NCBI RefSeq assembly: GCF_014696825.1
Contig: NZ_JACJQU010000003.1
Location: 186,001-250,000, forward strand
Direction: 5' to 3'
DNA from: Anabaena sphaerica FACHB-251
GTDB taxonomy: Bacteria; Cyanobacteriota; Cyanobacteriia; Cyanobacteriales; Nostocaceae
DNA: 64,000 bases
Position numbers and translations under genes: made by a program. Positions 44,747 to 54,693 of this stretch are shown here, in pieces; position 1 is the stretch's first letter, and every line of letters starts with the position of its first letter. Under the pieces are notes generated by a model. That model did no database searches. It was not told the origin of the DNA and saw nothing but the letters and a program-made list of their open reading frames with translations.

Positions 44747-46612
44747 ATGCAAATTTGTCAAAATCCCAATTGTTCAAACCCCTTCAACCCTAACTACAGT
44801 AAATTTTGCATCGTTTGTGGACATGGTACATTTGGTGAACTCCTCAGAAACCGTTACCGTGTCTTGCGGTTATTAGGTGAAGGTGGGTTTAGCAAAACTT
44901 ACGCAGCAGAAGATGCAGACAGACTAAACGCACCTTGCGTTATTAAGCAATTTTTCCCCCAAGTTCAGGGAACAGGACAACGCGCAAAAGCAGCAGAATT
45001 CTTCAAAGAAGAGGCTTTTAGATTATATGAACTAGGCGAAAATCATTCCCAAATTCCTCGATTATTAGCTTACTTTGAACAAGGTTCTAGCTTGTATTTA
45101 GTGCAGGAATTTATTATTGGTAAAACTCTCTTAGAAGAAGTTCAAGAACAGGCTTATAATGAAGCAGAAGTTCGTCAACTTCTATTAGACTTATTGCCAG
45201 TTCTCGATTTTGTTCACAAAAAAAATGTGATCCATCGGGATATCAAACCTGAAAATATTATCCGTCGAGATGCAGATAAAAAACCTGTATTAATTGACTT
45301 TGGTGGTGCAAAACAAGTTACTCACACGAGTATCGCTAGACAAGCAACAGCTATTTATACTTTAGGTTATGCACCAACTGAACAAATGGCAGGTTTTGCT
45401 TGTCATGCTAGTGACTTATATGCTTTAGGTGTAACTTGTGTCAGGTTATTAACTCAAGATTTACCGATGCAGCATACCTATGGACTTAAAGATCCTCTTT
45501 ATGATCCTATGACTGCAAAATGGTTATGGGAGGAACGGTTACAACAAAAAGGGATTACTATTAGTGATGATCTCAAGAAAATCTTAGATCACTTATTGCA
45601 ACATTTCCCTAGTGATAGATATCAGTCAGCAACAGAAGTTTTATATGATTTGGAACATGATTTAAAAATCGAATCATCACCCCCGATAGAGTTAAAAATT
45701 TCCTCTATTCCTCAACCACCACCACCACCTGAACCAGAACCACCACCACAAAAACGAATCGTTTCCGTACCACCTTTGGAAACCTTTGATTTTGAGATTA
45801 TTACTGTAGATACGGGAGGAAGAGAAGTTAACCGCGATAGAGGTAGTGCCAAATTCTTTGCAGAAGAATTGAATAAAAATGTCACTTTAGAAATGGTATC
45901 AATTCCTGGTGGCAGTTTTCTGATGGGTTCACCAAACTTTGAAGGTAATGCTGATGAACATCCCCAACACAAAGTTATAGTTGAACCTTTTTATATGGGG
46001 AAATATCCCATTACTCAAGCACAGTGGAAAGCAGTAGCAGCTTTACCGCAAGTAACCCAACCTTTGAACCTCAATTCCACAAAATTTAAAGATGCAAATT
46101 TACCCATAGAAAAGGTCTCTTGGTATGAAGCAATAGAATTTTGTTTGCGGTTGTCGCTGAAAACTGGCAGAAATTATCGTTTACCTAGTGAAGCGGAATG
46201 GGAATATGCTTGTCGTGCAGGAACTACCACATCTTTTCATTTTGGGGAAACAATTACATCTGATTTAATTAATTGTAATGGTAGTGCCACTTACGCAGTT
46301 GAACCCAAAAGCAATTTCCGCAAAGCAACAACAAACGTAGGCAGTTTTGATGTAGCGAACGCCTTTGGGTTGTATGATATGCACGGCCTAGTTTGGGAAT
46401 GGTGTGCTGATCCTTGGCATAAAAATTATGATGGCGCACCCGCAGATGGTAGTGTGTGGGATGTGGATGGTGATATACATCGTCGGGTTTTGCGCGGTGG
46501 TGCGTGGAATTTTAGTGCGGAACTTTGTCGCAGTGCTAGTCGTAGTTGGAATGAAGCAGATGATGGTTTAAGGATGTCAGGTTTTAGGGTGGTGTTTTCC
46601 GCACAGGAATGA
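44747..46612 (+). CDS. Ser/Thr protein kinase fused to an FGE-sulfatase domain
   Basis: A 621-residue protein. An N-terminal zinc ribbon (C4, C9, C21, C24) precedes a eukaryotic-type kinase (LLGEGGFSKTYAA, K in CVIKQF, VIHRDIKPENI, LIDFGGAKQ, then an APTEQ activation-loop end) spanning about 30-300. A proline-rich linker (about 320-340) leads to an SUMF1/formylglycine-type domain from about 380: SIPGGSFLMGSP, YPITQAQWKAV, YRLPSEAEWEYACRAGT, GLYDMHGLVWEWC, RVLRGGAWNF, GFRVV. Catalytic Cys residues of true FGEs are not obvious, so this half more likely binds a partner or ligand, as in related cyanobacterial kinases. Its substrate is unknown. Confidence 0.92.
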   Translation: MQICQNPNCSNPFNPNYSKFCIVCGHGTFGELLRNRYRVLRLLGEGGFSKTYAAEDADRLNAPCVIKQFFPQVQGTGQRAKAAEFFKEEAFRLYELGENHSQIPRLLAYFEQGSSLYLVQEFIIGKTLLEEVQEQAYNEAEVRQLLLDLLPVLDFVHKKNVIHRDIKPENIIRRDADKKPVLIDFGGAKQVTHTSIARQATAIYTLGYAPTEQMAGFACHASDLYALGVTCVRLLTQDLPMQHTYGLKDPLYDPMTAKWLWEERLQQKGITISDDLKKILDHLLQHFPSDRYQSATEVLYDLEHDLKIESSPPIELKISSIPQPPPPPEPEPPPQKRIVSVPPLETFDFEIITVDTGGREVNRDRGSAKFFAEELNKNVTLEMVSIPGGSFLMGSPNFEGNADEHPQHKVIVEPFYMGKYPITQAQWKAVAALPQVTQPLNLNSTKFKDANLPIEKVSWYEAIEFCLRLSLKTGRNYRLPSEAEWEYACRAGTTTSFHFGETITSDLINCNGSATYAVEPKSNFRKATTNVGSFDVANAFGLYDMHGLVWEWCADPWHKNYDGAPADGSVWDVDGDIHRRVLRGGAWNFSAELCRSASRSWNEADDGLRMSGFRVVFSAQE

Positions 46613-46709
46613 GTTTCGCGCAAAGAGGAGTATGGGAGGTTGACAATTGATTTTCAATTTGTTATCATGAACTTGATAAGGAAGAACTACGCAAAATTTA
46701 ACTATGCCT

Positions 46710-46821
46710 GGCATTGCTGAATTAGGGTATGAAATTGAAAAATTAATGATTTCAAACTCTTACTCTCTGTGACTGGAGCGCCTCTGCGTGAAACAAAATC
46801 ATACTCTTAATCAGCAACGCC
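46710..46821. mobile_element. MITE family C, copy 2
   Basis: A 112-bp element, GGCATTGCTGAATTAGGG at the left and CAGCAACGCC at the right, matching 24957-25070 along its length. The rest of the gap 46613-46985 holds short repeats and no gene. Confidence 0.8.
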
Positions 46822-46985
46822 AACTACACCAGACGGCTAAAACTGTTCCCTGTTCCCTACGTCCACTAGAAGACTTTCTCAGCAAGCCCTAAATATATTC
46901 AAGAATGACGAAGCAGGGGTTTAGCAATGCTAAACCCCTAAATTGTGCGTATTAGGTTGGTAAGTCACCGTAACCCAAGAAGCAA

Positions 46986-47957
46986 CTAAACCAACTTCAA
47001 ATCAGGATACTCAGCAAACAAATCGTCAGAAGTCAAAGTATCACCTTCTGCTTGGGGAGTCCACAACACTTCCAGAGCTAAAAGTTGCTCACCAGGAAGA
47101 CTACCAATTTGTCGCAAAGCTTGACGTAAATCATCCACGCTATTAATTTGGGGAATTTCAAATTTACCCAAGGTTGCAGCTAATAAGGTGACAATGATAT
47201 ATTCTCCAGGACCTTCACTAATCAGACGAGTAGGGTTATCCACATTACCTGGTAATTCTTTAGCCAAAACAGATTTTAGCTGATTGTTGACGTTAGAAAG
47301 AGTTTCTTCGCTAAACTTGCTGCGTTCAGCCAATGACAAGCGGTTAAATTGTGATTCAGCAGCATTTAATTTCGCTTGTTGGCTACCACTGCCAGCATAT
47401 ACCCAATACTCAGGATGACGCAGTAAAGCTAGACTGGCTTCTTGCAAGATTTCTGCTTTCCCCTCTGGAGTGTTGGTATCAGCTTTTTCTGCTATTTGGT
47501 TGAGTTCGCTTTGCAAACCTCTTGCTTGTGCTAATAAGCCAACTTGTAAACGGTTGACGGAAACTGTTGGGTTGCTGTTATAACCTCTTTCTCCAGTATC
47601 TTCACTGGTGACACGGCGGAAAGTTTGGACTAAAAAGTTAGCGATCGCAAAGAATATCAAAATTGTGAACACACCACCAAAACCACCCCCAATACCCCAA
47701 AAAGGAATTAGGAACGGAAAGCCAAAGCCACCTCCAAAACCACCACCAGGATAGTATCCCCCACCACCAGGAGGTGCGTAGGTGCGTGGTGTATAAGTGC
47801 GGCTAGAAGGCATTCTAAAAGAACCCCCACCAATACGTCCACCACTGCGTGCAGCTAAAGCACCATCAGCGTTACCCAGTGCTAAAGCCAGCACCAGACT
47901 GAGGACAAAGGCAATTTTTAACAGAGGTTTGAGGGTTCGTTGTATTTTTTTACGCAT
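46986..47957 (-). CDS. DUF1517 membrane protein
   Basis: A 323-residue protein: N-terminal signal or anchor (LLKIAFVLSLVLALALG), then a Gly/Pro/Tyr-rich linker (GGGGYYPGGGFGGG), a membrane helix (GVFTILIFFAIANFLVQ) and a C-terminal soluble DUF1517 domain (VNRLQVGLLAQARGLQSEL and LEVLWTPQAEGDTLT). The family is found in cyanobacteria and chloroplasts and has no settled function. The start is ATG 47957; GTG 47966 gives three more residues. Confidence 0.9.
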   Translation of the reverse strand: MRKKIQRTLKPLLKIAFVLSLVLALALGNADGALAARSGGRIGGGSFRMPSSRTYTPRTYAPPGGGGYYPGGGFGGGFGFPFLIPFWGIGGGFGGVFTILIFFAIANFLVQTFRRVTSEDTGERGYNSNPTVSVNRLQVGLLAQARGLQSELNQIAEKADTNTPEGKAEILQEASLALLRHPEYWVYAGSGSQQAKLNAAESQFNRLSLAERSKFSEETLSNVNNQLKSVLAKELPGNVDNPTRLISEGPGEYIIVTLLAATLGKFEIPQINSVDDLRQALRQIGSLPGEQLLALEVLWTPQAEGDTLTSDDLFAEYPDLKLV

Positions 47958-49069
47958 AATCTTCACAGAAAAACAGTATTTTTAAGATCTCTCTCCTACT
48001 GCGATGAGTTTGACAACGCAGGAGACACCAGCCACAAGCAAATATTGTCAGCTATATATTCAATCTACCGCGTATTATCTCGCGTTGGGAATCAACAGAG
48101 GGGAGATTCCTTGGTTGATAACCGTACCGCGAAACATCTTTGCGCTCGTAAAACTTGGGAATCAATTAATTATTACCGTCTCAGAGGAATGCCAGACTTA
48201 TCAGCAATAATTTTGACTTCTGACTGACAAGCATTCGGTCAAATTATTTCTCATAGGGACTAATTTTTTTTCCGGATCGAGACACTATATTCAGCACATA
48301 TTGGCAAGGGGCTTTAAGTAACCAGTTATCAGTTATCAGTTGAGAGTTACTTGTATCACTTGGGTTTAAGTCTCTTAACTTTATGCCTTTTACCTGTTTA
48401 CTGATTTAATACTTATGAAAATAAAGACAATAAATCATGGTGTAACTATGCTCAACAAACATAATATCAGTATCAGATGTAAATCATTATTTCGGCATAG
48501 AAATTATTAGCCAATGTATTAAATTTTTCCTATTTTCTGGCATTTTGGCATGAATTTTAGCAATATTCGAGCTAATCTAGTAGTATCAGCTAGATTTAGT
48601 AATTTGTCCAGCAGTCTCTATACAATTACTCGATCATATCAGCGATAAACTCTGTATCTATTAGAAACCGTAAAAAATCCTCCTTTGGTAATAAATTGGC
48701 ATAAAAATAAAGAGAAAATAATTTTTATTTATACCAATTTTTCGCCCAATTTGGGATAGTGAATATTGTTGGTAGTTTCTCTCAGGAACATCTGACAACA
48801 GCATTTAGGAGTCAGGAGGAGGCAGTGCGGTCTTGGGGTCTCACGCCCAACAGGATGGCTTCCCTGGAGCAACTGCTGGTCAGGATTGAAAGCCGCTTGA
48901 TGTTTGATAGCGCAGTGTGGCGAATGGCTAACGCCATGCTTTGAGTTTGATTTGGAGATAAAACTTACCCAGCTGCTTCAGCAAGTATTTTTTCATTTGC
49001 TAAACAGTATTATAAAAAATCCCAAAATAGTTGAAGTAAGGATTTGAAGTTTATTTATCAACCTGAATC
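47958..49069. other. 1.1-kb region without a supportable gene
   Basis: Two overlapping plus-strand frames cover 47940-48227 and 48004-48210. Neither has a recognised motif, and I cannot choose between them. 48815-48950 (GCGGTCTTGGGGTCTCACGC) resembles the common cyanobacterial GCGGTCTTGGGGGTTTCCCC repeat. The rest (48230-48750) is AT-rich without features. It may hold the upstream region of the glycosyltransferase gene. Confidence 0.4.
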
Positions 49070-50332
49070 ATGGAACATATTTCACAACTAGGAACACAAA
49101 TTAGGGAGAACACAGCTTATCCAGATATCCTAGTTATCTCCCGCATCTTTCAGCCCCAAGAAGCTGTAATTGGAGAGTATGTCTATAATCGTTGTTTGCA
49201 AGATCCAGACAGAGTGATTGTACTGGCTGCTGGTTGCTGTGGAGATAAAATATTTGATAAAGCACAACAGTTTCCAGTTTATCGTTGGACTAACTTTAGT
49301 CTGTGGGTGAATTTCTTAGGTGGTAATTTCTTGAGCAATGTATTCAAGCCTTTTTTGAATTTATTTAATATTATTTGCACCTTATTACTGGCTATTAAAC
49401 TATACTTTCGCTATCATTACCGCTACATTGAATGGTGTCACGGCTACGATTTTCCAGCCCTGTTGTTACTCAGTTACATCTTACCTATTCGTTTTTTCAT
49501 CTACCTCCACGGTAATGATTTGGTAGATATATCTCGTCATTTTTTATGGCGATCGTTATTTAAAATTACCCTCAAACGAGCCGAAGGAATTGTTTGTAAC
49601 AGTTCCTATATTCGCGAAACTTTAAGAAATACTTTTCGCTTAGACACTCCTACTCATGTAATTAACCCAGTAGTTAGACCCGAAAAATTTGGTACTCCCA
49701 GCAGTCTGAGTCATCTGGATGATTTACGTATCCGCTTACGTCAGGCTTACAACATTCCCGAAACCGCAATTGTCATTCTTTCTGTTGGTAGGTTACTCAA
49801 ACATAAAAGCTTTGACAGAGTAATAGATAACATCCCTTTACTATTAACTATTGGTGTAGATGTTCACTACATAATTTGCGGACAAGGAACTTGTGAACAA
49901 CAACTCAAATCCCAATCTCAACGTTTGCGGGTGGATCAACGAGTGCATTTTGCAGGCTATGTACCTGAACGGGAACTAGCCGGTTATTATGCAGCTTGTG
50001 ACATTTTTGCCATGCTTACCTTAGAGGAAGACAAAGCCAAAACCAAAACCATAGATAATTTGGAAATGGTTCACTTAGAAGCAGAATACTTTGGTAAACC
50101 TGTACTTGCCTCTCGCTTAGGGAGTATTTTAGATGCAGTTCACCATGAAGAAAATGGCCTGTTGGTAAATCCAGACTCTGGTTATGAAGTTTTACAAGCT
50201 TTTAAACGTTTGTGCCAAGACAAACAACTGCGGGAAAAACTCGGTCGTCAAGGACAAGAATTAGCCAAACGCAAAACCTATCACCGTTGGCTATATAATC
50301 CCGAATCTCGTTATTCTTGTCTATTAAATTAG
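49070..50332 (+). CDS. GT4-family glycosyltransferase
   Basis: A 420-residue GT-B protein: ISRIFQPQEAVIGEYVYNRC at the start, a hydrophobic stretch (LLLAIKLYFRYHYRYIEW), YLHGNDLVDI, VGRLLKHKSFDRVI, an HFAGYVPERELAGYYAACDIF loop and a glutamate-rich MVHLEAEYFGKPVLASRLG donor motif. It probably acts on lipid-linked sugars or exopolysaccharide. It lies alone, 1.1 kb from its upstream neighbour. ATG 49070 is the first start after the repeat-rich spacer. Confidence 0.88.
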   Translation: MEHISQLGTQIRENTAYPDILVISRIFQPQEAVIGEYVYNRCLQDPDRVIVLAAGCCGDKIFDKAQQFPVYRWTNFSLWVNFLGGNFLSNVFKPFLNLFNIICTLLLAIKLYFRYHYRYIEWCHGYDFPALLLLSYILPIRFFIYLHGNDLVDISRHFLWRSLFKITLKRAEGIVCNSSYIRETLRNTFRLDTPTHVINPVVRPEKFGTPSSLSHLDDLRIRLRQAYNIPETAIVILSVGRLLKHKSFDRVIDNIPLLLTIGVDVHYIICGQGTCEQQLKSQSQRLRVDQRVHFAGYVPERELAGYYAACDIFAMLTLEEDKAKTKTIDNLEMVHLEAEYFGKPVLASRLGSILDAVHHEENGLLVNPDSGYEVLQAFKRLCQDKQLREKLGRQGQELAKRKTYHRWLYNPESRYSCLLN

Positions 50333-50372
50333 GTAATTGGTCATTAGTCATTGGCCATTGGTAAAAATCTTT

Positions 50373-50415
50373 TCCCCCTGCTCCCCTGCTCCCCCTGCTC
50401 CCCTGCTCCCCTGCC
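50373..50415. repeat. STRR array (CCCCTGCT octamers)
   Basis: Tandem CCCCTGCT units between the convergent glycosyltransferase and thiS genes; related arrays are at about 50677-50730 and 53722-53760. Confidence 0.8.
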
Positions 50416-50419
50416 TCTT

Positions 50420-50629
50420 CTATCCTCCACCGACGATGGTAACAACTTCCAAGCGATCGCCATTTTCGATTTTAGTTTCTGTCCAAAACTGACGGTGTAA
50501 AATCTCACCATTATATTCCACTGCCACCAAGCGGGGATTAAAACCCAACTGCTGAAGTAATTCTGGTAAAGGCGTTTGGGATAAACAACTGCGAGTTTCT
50601 CCATTCACTTGTAAAGTAATTTGATTCAT
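50420..50629 (-). CDS. thiS: Sulfur carrier protein ThiS
   Basis: A 69-residue ubiquitin-fold protein ending in the required C-terminal Gly-Gly (VTIVGGG; the last residue follows the GG pair of the family). It has the EVVTIVGG motif, and the start (ITLQVNGE) fits ThiS. ThiS carries a C-terminal thiocarboxylate that supplies sulfur for the thiazole ring of thiamine. It lies 113 bp downstream of thiE on the same strand, with an STRR array in between. Confidence 0.88.
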   Translation of the reverse strand: MNQITLQVNGETRSCLSQTPLPELLQQLGFNPRLVAVEYNGEILHRQFWTETKIENGDRLEVVTIVGGG

Positions 50630-50676
50630 AATTCATAATTGGTAGTAGGTAATTGGTAATTGGTAAAAATCTTCTC

Positions 50677-50730
50677 CCCTGCTCCCCTGCTCCCCTGCTC
50701 CCCTGCTCCCCTGCTCCCCTGCTTCTTCCC
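50677..50730. repeat. STRR array (CCCCTGCT octamers)
   Basis: Six tandem octamers in the thiE-thiS spacer. Confidence 0.8.
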
Positions 50731-50741
50731 CAGTCCCCTGC

Positions 50742-51785
50742 CTACTTCCGATAGAGTTGAGAAATAAAATATTGTGTGACTAAAGTAGGTTGTTCAGCTT
50801 GCATGAGCGATCGCACCACAGCAACCCGTTGCGCTCCTGCATCAATTACATCATTAATATTACTGGCATCTATTCCCCCAATTGCAAACCAAGGAATTGA
50901 ACAATTTTTGGCTGCATAGCTAACATAATTTAAACCTGCTGCGGCTTTACCTACTTTAGTCGGCGTTTCATACACAGGACCCACACCAATATAATCTGCA
51001 CCTTCAGTAATTGCCCCTTGCATTTCTTGTTGATTTGTGGTAGAGCGACCTATCAAACGCTGGGGACCCAATAATTGACGGGCTACAGCAATAGGCATAT
51101 CTTGTTGTCCCAAATGCACCCCATCCGCATCTACAGCCAAAGCCAAATCTACCCTGTCATTAATGATGAACAAAGCGCCATAATCGTGACATAACTGCTT
51201 GAGTTTCCTAGCTCTTTGCAAACGAATCAGATCATCAGCAGTTTTTTCCCGATACTGTAGCAGTGTTAATCCGCCCTTGAGAGATGCTTCCACAGTCTCT
51301 AGCAAATTATCTACCGGGGATGTTACCAAATACAAGTGCGATCGCCACAGTAATTGATGGCGTTGATGACCCATCAAAGTGCTTTCTAGGGTGTACACCT
51401 GATAGCGCATTTGCTTAAAAACTTTCCCCATATTGGCATCATGAAGCTTGCCATATTCCTCCAACACCCTCAAAGCTTCTTGGACACGGCAAAAGTTAGC
51501 TTGTAATAAAGATGTGATCGAACTTCGTTGTTCTTCTTGGGGATGGGTTAAAACAGTACCAGGATCACCTGGTGTATCTCGTGCCGCCCTAATTTGTGCC
51601 GAATGCCAGTTACTTACTTCTTGACGTAGGTGCTTACAGGTTTCAGCTAACTGGGCATCATTGAGTCCAAAGCGACACCATTCTTCAATAATTCGCAGCC
51701 CTTCGCGAGCGCGGTCTAAATTTGCGTCTAAAATGCGATAAACCACTTGTTGTATTTGTTGTTTTTGGCTGTGGGCTTCGACCAT
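50742..51785 (-). CDS. thiE: Thiamine phosphate synthase with cyanobacterial N-terminal extension
   Basis: A 347-residue protein. Residues about 140-347 are a TIM-barrel ThiE: LYLVTSPV, TLLQYREKTADD, LFIINDRVDLALAVDADGVH LGQQDMP, IGRSTTNQQE, DYIGVGPVYETPTK and WFAIGGID. It joins the thiazole and pyrimidine phosphates to give thiamine phosphate. The first 135 residues (RILDANLDRAREGLRIIEEW) form a helical extension typical of cyanobacterial and some plastid ThiE proteins, of unclear function. ATG 51785 (MVEAHSQ) is chosen; TTG 51815 adds ten residues with less support. thiS follows. Confidence 0.92.
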   Translation of the reverse strand: MVEAHSQKQQIQQVVYRILDANLDRAREGLRIIEEWCRFGLNDAQLAETCKHLRQEVSNWHSAQIRAARDTPGDPGTVLTHPQEEQRSSITSLLQANFCRVQEALRVLEEYGKLHDANMGKVFKQMRYQVYTLESTLMGHQRHQLLWRSHLYLVTSPVDNLLETVEASLKGGLTLLQYREKTADDLIRLQRARKLKQLCHDYGALFIINDRVDLALAVDADGVHLGQQDMPIAVARQLLGPQRLIGRSTTNQQEMQGAITEGADYIGVGPVYETPTKVGKAAAGLNYVSYAAKNCSIPWFAIGGIDASNINDVIDAGAQRVAVVRSLMQAEQPTLVTQYFISQLYRK

Positions 51786-51982
51786 TAAAATAACCCTGCT
51801 TGTAGTCTCACACAAACCTCCAGCCTATTAAATAATATGTGCATCTTAGCGGTTTTTTGTTAAAAATTTACTAATTAAGCTGTATGAAAAATAGCCAATT
51901 GGTGAAAATATGAGAATATTATCGACATGATTGGTTGAGCGTTAAAAATTCACTGGTGTTTTTCAGGAGTTATATAAAGTTC

Positions 51983-53671
51983 ATGTCTCCCCTTCAATGG
52001 TTTCATAAGCGTATAGTAGATATCCTGTCAACAAAGCTAATTTGTGCCTACCTACTGAAACTTTCAGTTTTGCCATCCTCAATATTGAGTGTGAGCGTTG
52101 CTTTGGGAATAGGAAGTATAGCACTTTTAGAGACAAATTTTAGCAGTGCCATTGCTCAGATTACCATCAGAACAGAACAGAAACTCAACAATGAGAGAAC
52201 AATTTCTCAGGTTCACCTCCTGTTTGTCAACCCCAGTCTCGGCAATGATCAAAATGGGAATGGTAGTGAAATAGCTCCTTTGAAGACAATTACCCAAGCT
52301 TTGCAACTAGCACAACCAAATACTGTCATTATGCTTTCTCCTGCTACATACAGCCCCAACACAGGTGAAGTATTTCCCTTAATCCTCAAACAGGGTGTAG
52401 CTATTCAAGGAGACCCTGGCAACAAAGGCAGAGGTGTGAATATTTTAGGCGGTGGTGAATACCTCAGTCGCAGCTTTGGCCGTCAAAATGTGGCTATTGT
52501 TGGTGCAAATCAAGCTAGTTTAAGCGGTGTTACAGTCACTAACACCAACAGTCGTGGTTATGGTTTATGGATTGAATCTACGAATACAGTAGTTGAGGAA
52601 AATACTTTTACTAGCAGTACTCAAGACGGAATTTCCATCACTGGTAATGCTACTCCGACGGTGAGCAAAAATTATTTTCAGGGCAATGGTGCTAATGGAA
52701 TTACAATTTCTGGTGATTCTCGTGCGGAAATTCGGGAAAATCTCTTGCAACGCACTGGTTTTGGCATTAACATCGCCCAAAACGCTGCTCCTGTAATTGT
52801 TGGTAATCAAATTTTAGACAACAGATCCGGGATTGTAGCTCAAGCCAATACCAGCCCAATTTTGCGGAATAATCTTATTCAAGGCAGTCAAGAAGATGGT
52901 TTGGTGATCATTGCCCAAGCTACGCCAGATTTAGGTAGTAGCAGAGAACCTGGTGGGAACGAATTTCGCAATAATCGTCGTTCTGATATTAACGCCAAAG
53001 CTGCCAAGCAAGTAATTTATGCTGTCGGCAATAACCTCAATAAAAATCGCATTATCGGTAATGTAGATACTAGCGGTAGAACAGCACCAATTGTCAGGAA
53101 TTCTACACCCACTTTTATATCTGTACAGGAAGTTCCTAAAGAACCAGAAATTGTTTTTGCGGCTCCCAGCATTCCCAAAACTTTTAACCCGTCGGCTATG
53201 ATCCTATCCAGGGGCAGAAATACACGCCCAAATAGTCCATTACCACAGCTACCAGCTACTAATGTTAACGTACAGGGTTCTTTACCCAGCAATACTTCCC
53301 AACCAAGCACCTGGCAAACACAAGACACACCACAATTAAATTATGTGCGAGTTGAACCGGGAGTAATTGAGTTTACTGCGCCTCAAGCATCCCTCCCGAC
53401 ACGGACAACTGTTAACAATTCCCGAATAGTGACAGCACCCAGAGGTTATACAACTACTAGGTCTGGTGTACGTTATCGCGTCATAGTGCCAGTTACCAGC
53501 AACACACAACAGGAATTAGTGCGTTCTATAGCCCCTGATGCTTTTTCTAAAGTCTCACAAGGTCGCAGAGTGATGCAAGTAGGAGTTTTTAGCAGTCAAG
53601 ATAATGCCAGTGAAATGGTTCAACTCTTGAATAGCAAGGGTTTGAGAGCCATTATTCAGCAGGTTAATTAA
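51983..53671 (+). CDS. Secreted right-handed beta-helix protein with SPOR-like C-terminus
   Basis: A 562-residue protein. The start is ATG 51983, with AGGAG at 51967-51971. A long N-terminal region with a membrane/signal helix (ILSVSVALGIGSIALLE) leads to a DUF1565-type parallel beta-helix (FVNPSLGNDQNGNG, PLKTITQALQLAQPNTVIML, GEVFPLILKQGVAIQGDPGN, then repeated N-G-I-x-I rungs to about 350). A Pro/Ser/Thr-rich segment follows, and the last 75 residues (YRVIVPVTSNTQQE, GRRVMQVGVFSSQDNASEMV) look like a SPOR peptidoglycan-binding domain. It should sit in the periplasm or cell wall. The beta-helix is paralogous to that of the SLH protein at 54888-56930. Confidence 0.85.
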   Translation: MSPLQWFHKRIVDILSTKLICAYLLKLSVLPSSILSVSVALGIGSIALLETNFSSAIAQITIRTEQKLNNERTISQVHLLFVNPSLGNDQNGNGSEIAPLKTITQALQLAQPNTVIMLSPATYSPNTGEVFPLILKQGVAIQGDPGNKGRGVNILGGGEYLSRSFGRQNVAIVGANQASLSGVTVTNTNSRGYGLWIESTNTVVEENTFTSSTQDGISITGNATPTVSKNYFQGNGANGITISGDSRAEIRENLLQRTGFGINIAQNAAPVIVGNQILDNRSGIVAQANTSPILRNNLIQGSQEDGLVIIAQATPDLGSSREPGGNEFRNNRRSDINAKAAKQVIYAVGNNLNKNRIIGNVDTSGRTAPIVRNSTPTFISVQEVPKEPEIVFAAPSIPKTFNPSAMILSRGRNTRPNSPLPQLPATNVNVQGSLPSNTSQPSTWQTQDTPQLNYVRVEPGVIEFTAPQASLPTRTTVNNSRIVTAPRGYTTTRSGVRYRVIVPVTSNTQQELVRSIAPDAFSKVSQGRRVMQVGVFSSQDNASEMVQLLNSKGLRAIIQQVN

Positions 53672-53721
53672 TAGGGCATTGGCACTCATGTAAAAGGCAA
53701 GAGCAAGATCATATTTCTCCT

Positions 53722-53790
53722 CTGCTCCCCTGCTCCCCTGCTCCCCTGCTTCCCCTGTTCCCTGTTCCCTGTTCCCTGTTCCCTGTTCCC
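53722..53790. repeat. STRR arrays (CCCCTGCT then TGTTCCC)
   Basis: Octamers followed directly by heptamers, in the spacer between convergent genes; the two repeat types merge at about 53755. Confidence 0.8.
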
Positions 53791-54494
53791 TACACAGCAA
53801 CTTCTGCCTGTTCACTGGTCATTGCTTTGAGTTTAGATGTAAACGACTCAGAGCGATCGCTCCTTTGGGGAGTAAATTGCCCAATTGGGGGATTATTGGC
53901 ATTTGCTGGCATTAATTGGGGTAGTTCTGTCGCTGTGGATAAACTCCCCTGAGTCATCAGCTTTTCACTCACGGATGCTGCTAACTTTCTCTTGCTGATA
54001 TCCGCTGCAACTTTAAACGAGGGAGATGTTAACACACGCACCTGTTGTTGCTCTCCATTTGCTAGATATCGGGATGCAGTGTGACTGTGACTCTCTGGGT
54101 AATAATTGCCAACTTGAGCAGTTAATATTTGAGTATTCTTTGCAGGTGCAGACTCAAGTCGGGTTGCTTGCGGTATTGATGGTAGAACGGGTGGAGATGT
54201 TTTGGTTAAGCTTTCTGGAAATTTGCTGCAAATCATCCGCTCAAATTCCATGTTGAAATGATAAACCACCTGCCCTCGCCGTTGCCAAAAGGTTAATATT
54301 TGTTGTACTGATATCGCCTTATATCTTCCTTGATACAAAGCTTCAATAACTGCTAAATGTAGCCAATCAATCGGGTACTCTCTGCGCCAATGGTTAATTA
54401 ACTCACTGGCACTGTACCCATTGAGGTCAAAACTATAATGAACTAATAAGTTGACGGCCAATTCGGCGTAGGGGTTTGGGGGTGTTGTTAGCAT
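53790..54494 (-). CDS. Conserved cyanobacterial protein of unknown function
   Basis: The 234-residue product has a well-structured N-terminal 90 residues (YAELAVNLLVHYSFDLNGYS, INHWRREYPIDWLHLAVIEA, LYQGRYKAISVQQILTFW). This helical segment resembles conserved cyanobacterial proteins with no assigned function. The C-terminal 140 residues are Ser/Thr/Pro-rich and probably disordered (PPVLPSIPQATRLES, KLMTQGSLSTATELPQL). No catalytic motif or signal peptide. It lies between the two beta-helix genes on the strand of the SLH gene. Confidence 0.8.
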   Translation of the reverse strand: MLTTPPNPYAELAVNLLVHYSFDLNGYSASELINHWRREYPIDWLHLAVIEALYQGRYKAISVQQILTFWQRRGQVVYHFNMEFERMICSKFPESLTKTSPPVLPSIPQATRLESAPAKNTQILTAQVGNYYPESHSHTASRYLANGEQQQVRVLTSPSFKVAADISKRKLAASVSEKLMTQGSLSTATELPQLMPANANNPPIGQFTPQRSDRSESFTSKLKAMTSEQAEVAV

Positions 54495-54693
54495 GGGATT
54501 TTATTTCCAGGCAATAGGTATAAATGTTTCACCCATCGCATCTAGCTTAACGTCTTTTTAGCTACATGAAAGTTTTTTCCACAAGCCGCAAATTTGTTAG
54601 TTAGTGTTTTTCATTCTACTTGTCAATCGCCATTATGCAAAATAATATAGTAGAACTTAAGCTCTGGACAAAGTGACCATTAAATGCTGGGGA

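Noticed and set aside
47940-48227. Two overlapping small frames (47940-48227 and 48004-48210)
   Set aside because: Different frames over the same DNA with no motif or clear ribosome site; neither could be preferred.
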